From positions 496,001 through 560,000 of the forward strand of contig VRMN01000003.1 in NCBI GenBank assembly GCA_008690995.1: a stretch of 64,000 nucleotides of DNA, in the 5' to 3' direction. Each line of letters opens with the position of its first letter. Positions within the stretch are counted from its first letter, which is position 1. Made by a program: the position numbers and the translations under genes. Below are positions 57,823-64,000 of this stretch, one piece after another. Source of the DNA: Porphyridium purpureum (taxonomy: Eukaryota; Rhodophyta; Bangiophyceae; Porphyridiales; Porphyridiaceae). The notes beneath the pieces are model-generated. The model searched no databases. It was not told the DNA's origin and saw nothing but the letters and a program-made list of their open reading frames with translations.

Positions 57823-60078
57823 ATGCGGCAGGGAAAGGGAGGATCTCTTCGTGAAATCACTTCCGCATCCAACGGCAACGAAATGCTGTCCAGCGGTCAG
57901 GCGAATCGTTCGGAGATCCTGAACGGCTCGGACGAACGGCGCGCAGCACGGCGACTCCGTGTGGCGCTGCTAAAGGGGCTTTTGCGGCGGCATGGCGTGG
58001 TATTGGATGCTCACGGTCCACGGTTTTCAAGCCAACTGCTGCGCGAAGATGTCGGGATACTTGCAGAGTATCCCGCGGAGACAAGTCGGCGCGGGGAGCA
58101 GATCCCAAACTTCAGCGATGAGGTGCCATGCGATTTGCGAGAATTGAAACGTCAGGCCGCAGTGCGACGCGAAAAGCTGAGGAAGAAAAGCGTGAAAGAA
58201 ATCGAAGAGTTTTATCCCGAGCACGGAGTCGGAATAAGCGATGAGTACCGTGAACGCCTGATGGAACAGCTGCAAGCTTCTTTGCGACTGGAACCAGAGG
58301 ATGTTGAGGCCGATGCAGATCTACCGGTTCTGCGTTCACCGTTGCCAGTACTGCGATACGCCTCATCTGAGTCAGCATCAAGCACAAGTAGTGAACTTTC
58401 CGTGCACTCAGACGTGGAGATGGTGCCAGAGCTAGAGGAAGCTGCCGACGACGCAGGACATCCATTCGAAATTGAACTGCGACCATCCGTCTTGGACGAC
58501 GCCATGGAGCTTGACTTTGCCTCTGAACATGGTGCCGCTCCTCCGGCAGAAGTGGCTCTTTCCTTCCAAGCCTTACCCGACCCTGTACTTTCATCGCAAC
58601 GACGCGTGCAGCCGGAACCGGAGCAAGAGGTTATGCTAGAGGCAGAGTCTGGACATGACCAGGAGCGTGAGACTGCTCGTTCACCAGCAAAGTCTGTAAT
58701 TATCATTGGCGCGGGTGTATCCGGTCTCAGTGCCGCTTGTATCCTACAAAGCCAGGGTCATGAAGTATTGATCTTGGAGGTCAAGAATCGGGCTGGGGGG
58801 CGCTGCCATACAGATGAGTCACTTGGCTGCTGCGTGGACCTTGGCGCCGCATTTATTCATGGTATCAAGAAGAATCCACTTTCAGATCTCGCGCGCCAAG
58901 CCAAATCTCCTCTTTTCGAGCCGAAAGAAGCGTCTCTTTTCTATCGATCCAGCGGCGAACTGCTGAAGCCGGAGGTCGACCTTGCAGCCACCAAGTTGTG
59001 GAATGAAGCAGTAGAGAAGGCCGACTCACTCAGGCAGAGACCCATGTACGCACAGGCTTCGTATGGCCGAGTCCTGACAGCGGCGCTCGCAGATTTGTTT
59101 GACAAGCACGCTGGCGGATGTGCACGAGAGTGTCTGGTCCAGATGCTTCAGTGGCAGAACCTGAATTTAGATGTGGCATGCGGTGTCACAGCCAGTCAGC
59201 TGTCAACATGGTATGATGTGGACGAAGAGAAGAAGTTTAAAGGTGGGCACTGCCTAATTCAAAATGGCTACAAGTCTCTCGTGCAGTTTCTGGTAGAGCA
59301 GCTGCACGAGGGCACCATTCGTTACGAAAGCGCCGTGGAGTATATCCAGTGGGACAAGAAGAGCACTGTGGGAGTTGCGCTCAACCACGAACCAAATGGG
59401 GAGCCACCGCAAAAGCAGAAGCGCGTGCGTGTTTGGTGTGCATCCGGCGTCACATACCAAGCAGACGCGTGTCTTATCACGCTCCCACTGGGTGTGCTGA
59501 AGACAGATGCTGTTCGATTCTATCCGGCACTTCCGCTCCCCAAACGGAAAGCTATCTCAGCGCTCGGCTTTGGTAACTCGAACAAGGTCGCACTTCGCTT
59601 TGCCGGGACGTTTTGGCCCGAGAAGGAAGACTACATAGGTCTGCTGCCCGACCAGGCCGCTGCAGATGCAGGCTTCCACGTGGTAATGTCGATGTGGAAT
59701 ATACATCAATTGCCGATCCTTGTGGCAACTTGCACAGGACGGCTTGCCGAATGGATTGATCACTCAACGGACCTGGAGGCTGTGGAAAGCTTGTGTCTAG
59801 TGTTGAAGAGAACATTTGGCCAGCAGTATTGTGCGCCTGTGGCCTGGAAAGTATCGCGTTGGGGGAAAGACAAGCATGTACGTGGATGCTACTCGTACGT
59901 TTCGGTCACCGCCGAGCCCTCGCAGTACCTGGAAATGGCCAAACCTGTGGACGACTGCCTTTACTTTGCTGGTGAGGCCACCAGTCGATGGCACGCGGCG
60001 ACGGTGCATGGTGCCCTCATGAGCGGAAGGCGTGAAGCCTGTCGAATCAGTGGATTGCCGGTGGACGTGGACGATTGA
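57823..60078 (+). CDS. LSD1/polyamine-oxidase-like FAD amine oxidase
   Basis: The 751-residue flavoprotein belongs to the amine oxidase family that includes histone lysine demethylase LSD1 and polyamine oxidases. The FAD fold starts at VIIIGAGVSGLSAACILQ (about residue 291), followed by AGGRCHTD and DLGAAFIHG. The substrate lysine is Lys588 in GFGNSNKVALRFAGTFW, matching LSD1 Lys661, and the end RGCYSYVSV, LYFAGEATSRWHAATVHGAL is typical. The 290-residue N-terminal part is acidic and not a SWIRM domain, and the Tower insertion used by LSD1 to bind CoREST is missing. So it could be a demethylase of the reduced type or a polyamine oxidase. Its EFYPEHGVGISDEYRERL segment is of unknown role. Confidence 0.88.
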   Translation: MRQGKGGSLREITSASNGNEMLSSGQANRSEILNGSDERRAARRLRVALLKGLLRRHGVVLDAHGPRFSSQLLREDVGILAEYPAETSRRGEQIPNFSDEVPCDLRELKRQAAVRREKLRKKSVKEIEEFYPEHGVGISDEYRERLMEQLQASLRLEPEDVEADADLPVLRSPLPVLRYASSESASSTSSELSVHSDVEMVPELEEAADDAGHPFEIELRPSVLDDAMELDFASEHGAAPPAEVALSFQALPDPVLSSQRRVQPEPEQEVMLEAESGHDQERETARSPAKSVIIIGAGVSGLSAACILQSQGHEVLILEVKNRAGGRCHTDESLGCCVDLGAAFIHGIKKNPLSDLARQAKSPLFEPKEASLFYRSSGELLKPEVDLAATKLWNEAVEKADSLRQRPMYAQASYGRVLTAALADLFDKHAGGCARECLVQMLQWQNLNLDVACGVTASQLSTWYDVDEEKKFKGGHCLIQNGYKSLVQFLVEQLHEGTIRYESAVEYIQWDKKSTVGVALNHEPNGEPPQKQKRVRVWCASGVTYQADACLITLPLGVLKTDAVRFYPALPLPKRKAISALGFGNSNKVALRFAGTFWPEKEDYIGLLPDQAAADAGFHVVMSMWNIHQLPILVATCTGRLAEWIDHSTDLEAVESLCLVLKRTFGQQYCAPVAWKVSRWGKDKHVRGCYSYVSVTAEPSQYLEMAKPVDDCLYFAGEATSRWHAATVHGALMSGRREACRISGLPVDVDD

Positions 60079-61157
60079 AACGCATTCCGTCCCAGTGTGG
60101 GATCACAGGTAGAAACCGCCGCGTGACGTGGTGGTCTGATTCCCCTTCCTCATCTCCGAGCGCCTCACCCCATGTAGTTGCGCGTGGCGGCGGAGCGTGA
60201 ACCGCGCCGCGAATTGCCGCAGGCTGGCATTTCGGCTCTCGGGCCCAGTCTAACCAACCTCTCATGTCATTTCTCTGGCGCTGGCACGCTCCAGCCCATT
60301 GGCGCGTGTTGCGCAGGCCGCGCACGGTGTCGCAGCCGCGTCCACTCCCAACGGGGCGTGTAATCTACGCGGGTGATTTGGCGTGAATCCGAGGATGACA
60401 AACGAATGGCGGCAGCTTTCCATATTTTGTTCACTGTCAATGCGGCGCGGGCGCGGGCCGGAGCCGCAAGTGTGATCCCTCACAGCTGACCTTTTTTTGT
60501 ATGGAACGCGACGTCTGAATTGGCATCGCCTGTGCTAATCTCTGGCGACGCTCCCACGGCAGAATTCAATTTTGAGCGAGCAACTTTCCGCCCGCCGCGC
60601 CTGTTCGTACTGAAACAGCTCGATTTTCTTAAGAGATTGCGCCAGGCGAGTGGTGCGTGTGCGCAGAGTGCGCACAGAAGAAATCGCATTTTCCGTTCCG
60701 AGTCTCCTCAGGTCCTCTGATTTTGCCACGCTGGGAGGCAACTTACCAGCGTCAACATAGTTTCATGACGTTCGACACACTCATGCTCTTTGTAGCTTAT
60801 CCATGATGAACTTGCTGCGAGCGTAAGCGCTGATGATACGACTGATTTCTTTGACGGCGTGCTACCTGTCCGTGCGCGAGAGCCAGCACAGCAGGTAGAT
60901 AAAGCCTTCCGCAGTAGAAAGCACGCATGCAGCGGGGGATCGAATTCACAAACGTCCACGCGGCTTTGAAGCTGACCTTGACCTGGGCGTAGTGCGTTGC
61001 TTGCGATTCACCCAGCTGGTCCTTGGCAAAAGCAGAAGCCACCTTGCCAGTGGCGCGGTGTGACACTTATAAGCCGTGTCTGTCGGGCGGGGAAGCCCCA
61101 AGCAGCAACACGGAGCGGCTTCTGCGAGGCGACAGCTGCGCTCAGACGCGGGTTCGC
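60079..61157. other. intergenic upstream of zinc-finger gene
   Basis: About 1.1 kb without a supported gene; several open frames of 60-90 codons lie on both strands. The zinc-finger frame is open back to 61023. Confidence 0.45.
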
Positions 61158-63206
61158 ATGGGAGTGCCTGGTGTCATGGATGCGCGAGTGGTGGACCCCG
61201 GCGACGCCGGACCAAAATCGACACCGACCATACCACTCACTGACGACGAGCAACCACAACAAGCATGGCAGCAGTGTCTGCAGGAGAAGTGGACAGACCC
61301 CTTGGACCTGCCCTTTGACGGCTGGTTTGGCGGACAAAACATCGACTCACGCCCGACCAGACACGGACAAGATGCGTCGGCCGAGGCCGGGGGATCGGCG
61401 GTGGTCGATGCACCGCATGTTGTGGGCGAGCGTTTTGCCGACGCGCGGGAGAAGCGTGTGGCGTGGGACGCTGCAACCGTCGAGGAGAAGCTTCTGCCAG
61501 CTGAGTACTCGATGGGGTCGCGCACGTGCTCGGAGAGCGCCGCAGGCGTCACATACAAGCGATCGATGGAATTTGACGAGGACTACGAACCCGGCGAACT
61601 TTTGGCTGCCGCAGCCAGTTTTCGGCGGGGCACGGAGTCGCCGGCGAAACTTGCACGAACAGTGTCCTGCGAAGTGACGGCGAAAGCAAAGCGAAATTTA
61701 ACAGTGAGTGTTCCCGATGGAGACTTTGGGCTTGGGCTTGGGCTTGGATTTGGCTTTCAAGAACCAGAGTGTAGGATACCAGCAGGGCCAGAAATGCTCC
61801 ACACGCTCGCGGATCTCTCTTCGCCGTCGTCTAGATCACTTCTTCGCGGACCTTTCGAGGAACAGCATCATGGAGTCGTGAGTGACTTGGATGGCTTTGC
61901 AGAGTTTTCGTTGCAGCGAACAGTTTCTGCCCCCATCTCATCGTCGGCGCCCGGAACGTGCAGATTCCCCGGCGGGTTCAAGCTTGCAAGCCCCTCACCA
62001 ACTCGTACGCGCGCTTCATTTGCGTCCCCGTCGCTCTCGTCGCCTTCTTTCTCGGTGATCGTTGTCAAGTTGGCAAATGGCGAGACTCGTTTTGAGTGCT
62101 CCTTGTGCGAGTCGCGTTTCACGCAAAAGTACAATCTTACCAAGCACGTCCGCAGTGTTCACGATTGTGTACGCCGCTTTGCATGCGACTTGTGTGCGTC
62201 CAGATTTAAGCAGAAGGATCACCTGCGCAAGCATATGGCAGGCGTACATAGGATGCCCAACGCAAAACCTGTTGTTTGTACAGTATGTCCAGAGTCATTC
62301 GTAGGTGACCACGCGCTACAGGAACACATGAAAGAGGTTCACAGTTTGGAACCGCATGCAAAAGCACAATTAGAAGGCCAAGCCAGCATGAAGCAAGGCG
62401 GTAACTCTCCCGCACTGGCTTCGGACGATGCTATCGTGGATATGGATGGATCGCCGCATCGCACGTCTTCATGTGGGTCGGGAAAGAACGCATCGCACTT
62501 GCACTCGCATTCTCATTCTAGCTCAACGGAGTCTGATCAGAGCTTTCAGGCACGCGTACCTGCGTTCACAGAGTCACGTCCCTTAGTACCAGTATCGACG
62601 GGCAACGAAGTTTTGAATGTGAATTTGAACGGCCAAGACGCACTCACGACGCCAAGGATGGTGTGCACCGAATGCAACGCGGCATTTGCAAATCGCCGGG
62701 CGGTGCTTCTTCATCAACGTAGAATGCATCACGCCGGCGAAAATCTCGCCGTGGCCGTTGAAAGATCGCCAAATGTTCCCTTGGCACAAAGTACCAGTGA
62801 TCTTCGAGCAAAGACACCGCGTGAAGAAATGACGCGCTCGCTTTCCAGAAGGTCTTTCCATCGACCGGCAGAGCACTTTTCAAGTGCGGAAAATAGCGAA
62901 AGCAGACCACTTCATACATCTGGAAGCGATGTGCTAGAACGCCTGACTGCGAGTCTCTTCCCGTCAAAGACTGAATCTTTGGAGTATCCTACGGAACGGC
63001 ATGCGATGGAGCGATTAGGCTCGTCCGCAGATGCGTACGACTCGTTTCTGGTAGACTGTGAGCCCGAGAGCCTGGAATTCCTGCTTGGGCAACGTACACA
63101 GTCCCGCGCCGGCTTGGAGACATCAATTTCGAAACTCCGTGACATGACCGTGAGCGACATGGAAGACGGCTCACGCGCACTTGAAGCGCTCAGATATCGA
63201 ATTTGA
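61158..63206 (+). CDS. C2H2 zinc-finger protein
   Basis: The 682-residue protein is a probable DNA-binding regulator. Three adjacent C2H2 fingers lie at about residues 311-396: FECSLCESRFTQKYNLTKHV, FACDLCASRFKQKDHLRKHM and VCTVCPESFVGDHALQEHM. A separate finger, VCTECNAAFANRRAVLLHQR, is at about 500-522. The rest is low-complexity and Ser-rich: a Gly/Leu run (FGLGLGLGFGFQ) near 190, repeated His/Ser (HLHSHSHSSS) near 450, and acidic patches near the C-terminus. These are typical of disordered regulatory regions. The start at 61158 is the first Met after an unlikely leader; 61176 and 61023 are alternatives. Confidence 0.85.
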   Translation: MGVPGVMDARVVDPGDAGPKSTPTIPLTDDEQPQQAWQQCLQEKWTDPLDLPFDGWFGGQNIDSRPTRHGQDASAEAGGSAVVDAPHVVGERFADAREKRVAWDAATVEEKLLPAEYSMGSRTCSESAAGVTYKRSMEFDEDYEPGELLAAAASFRRGTESPAKLARTVSCEVTAKAKRNLTVSVPDGDFGLGLGLGFGFQEPECRIPAGPEMLHTLADLSSPSSRSLLRGPFEEQHHGVVSDLDGFAEFSLQRTVSAPISSSAPGTCRFPGGFKLASPSPTRTRASFASPSLSSPSFSVIVVKLANGETRFECSLCESRFTQKYNLTKHVRSVHDCVRRFACDLCASRFKQKDHLRKHMAGVHRMPNAKPVVCTVCPESFVGDHALQEHMKEVHSLEPHAKAQLEGQASMKQGGNSPALASDDAIVDMDGSPHRTSSCGSGKNASHLHSHSHSSSTESDQSFQARVPAFTESRPLVPVSTGNEVLNVNLNGQDALTTPRMVCTECNAAFANRRAVLLHQRRMHHAGENLAVAVERSPNVPLAQSTSDLRAKTPREEMTRSLSRRSFHRPAEHFSSAENSESRPLHTSGSDVLERLTASLFPSKTESLEYPTERHAMERLGSSADAYDSFLVDCEPESLEFLLGQRTQSRAGLETSISKLRDMTVSDMEDGSRALEALRYRI

Positions 63207-63469
63207 AGGCCGTTTCACTACCTCGTGCGTCAGCCGAAGCGTACCGTAGATTCCGATACTAATGCTAAACTCCCATTCGTATTTTGTATTGGCTGTGACG
63301 CTCGCGGGTCATCCGCATTGTTTCGCGTTGCCTGCCGGTCCACATCGGGCCATCCTTTTTTTAGTTCCCCGCACTTTGAAATGATCCGGCCACACCTCAG
63401 GTGATTCAACAGGGTCGATCAGTTCCCATCAGGTTCAGACAGTTCGTCTTCGTTTGGCAATTGGGCGGA

Positions 63470-64000
63470 ATGGGCGGGGTCGATGGGGACCCGGCTGCTG
63501 TCCCGCTTTTCGATACACCCTTGGAGACACCTGACGGTACTCGCGTCCTCGTAGCGCAGCGCAGTTCTTCTGCTCCGACAGGTGGGGAACCGTTCTTGCG
63601 CTTGACGGGCCCTGTGGTTCGCGGATTCGGACGCGGGAGCAAGGAGTTGGGCTGCCCCACAGCAAACATACCCGTGGAACCGTATGAACTTCTGTTGTCC
63701 GGAATGCCCACTGGGGTATACTACGGCTATTGTGTGGTGCAGGGCGCGGCGCATGTCGAGCCAGATCTCCGGAAAATGGTGATGAGCTGCGGGTACAACC
63801 CGTATTATGGAAACACGAAGCGCACGATTGAAGCACATGTCCTCGACTTGGTGTGCAAAGACTTTTACGGCTGCGAGTTGACGCTTTACGTGGTGGGGTA
63901 CATCCGAGCCGAACGAGATTTTGTTTCACTGGAGGCACTGAAGACAGCCATACTGGCCGACTGCGTGAGCGCCCGAGGAGCCCTTGAGCTAGATCAACAA
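63470..64000 (+). CDS. FMN1: riboflavin kinase, partial at window end
   Basis: The frame opens at the ATG at 63470, with a TGA upstream in the same frame at 63377, and runs off the window after 177 codons. Residues from about 44 encode riboflavin kinase, which phosphorylates riboflavin to FMN: LTGPVVRGFGRGSKELGCPT (the ATP-binding GRGSKxLGxPTAN signature), GVYYGYCVV, SCGYNPYYGNTKRTIEAHVL and FYGCELTLYVVGYIRAERDF. The first 43 residues are not part of the usual domain and could be a targeting or linker region. The end LEALKTAILADCVSAR matches the family's C-terminal helix, so little of the kinase is missing. A fusion with a hydrolase domain, as in plants, cannot be judged. Confidence 0.93.
   Translation, partial: MGGVDGDPAAVPLFDTPLETPDGTRVLVAQRSSSAPTGGEPFLRLTGPVVRGFGRGSKELGCPTANIPVEPYELLLSGMPTGVYYGYCVVQGAAHVEPDLRKMVMSCGYNPYYGNTKRTIEAHVLDLVCKDFYGCELTLYVVGYIRAERDFVSLEALKTAILADCVSARGALELDQQ

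Overview
The window looks like nuclear DNA of a compact, intron-poor unicellular red alga, most like Porphyridium. Almost every recognisable gene is one uninterrupted reading frame. Several products are nuclear-encoded plastid proteins (ribosomal protein bS21c, divinyl chlorophyllide reductase, an ALB3 insertase, a DUF2232 membrane protein). Their N-terminal extensions resemble primary-plastid transit peptides with no preceding signal peptide, and two have Phe at position 3 or 4. Genes lie on both strands about 0.1-1 kb apart, with no operons. The organism call is inference from gene content; no rRNA or plastid marker is present.

Layout. 0-10 kb: a double-domain GT92 glycosyltransferase, the mRNA 3'-processing factor WDR33/Pfs2, plastid bS21, PP2A catalytic subunit, dihydroorotase and an unknown plastid protein. 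10.5-15.9 kb: a tandem array of three secreted proteins with a sulfotransferase-like P-loop; the third copy is a pseudogene. 16-33 kb: divinyl chlorophyllide reductase facing a chlorophyll-dephytylase-like hydrolase, an RluA-family pseudouridine synthase, a Cys-loop ligand-gated channel homologue, a GT2-like glycosyltransferase, ALB3, adenylosuccinate lyase, IMP3, a coiled-coil protein, DDRGK1 (UFMylation) and CDC45. 33-46 kb: a gene-poor island around a palindrome of about 2.5 kb per arm that carries two nearly identical PiT phosphate transporters, head to head. 46-64 kb: a tandem ubiquitin-like protein, a PHO80-type cyclin, a globin fused to a helical domain, a DUF2232 protein, a zinc-knuckle membrane protein, a coiled-coil protein, an atypical bHLH factor, an LSD1/polyamine-oxidase-like flavoprotein, a C2H2 zinc-finger protein and the start of riboflavin kinase, cut by the window edge.

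The most striking gene is the pentameric ligand-gated ion channel at 20548-21999. It has the Cys loop, four membrane segments and a Pro-Ala-Arg sequence at the start of M2, the hallmark of anion-selective members such as glycine and GABA-A receptors. Other points for follow-up are the PiT palindrome (identity covers the coding regions and promoters but stops at the stop codons), the decaying secreted-protein array, and a globin with a flavohaemoglobin-type haem pocket but no reductase domain. I found no rRNA, tRNA, CRISPR array, complete transposon or virus-like element.
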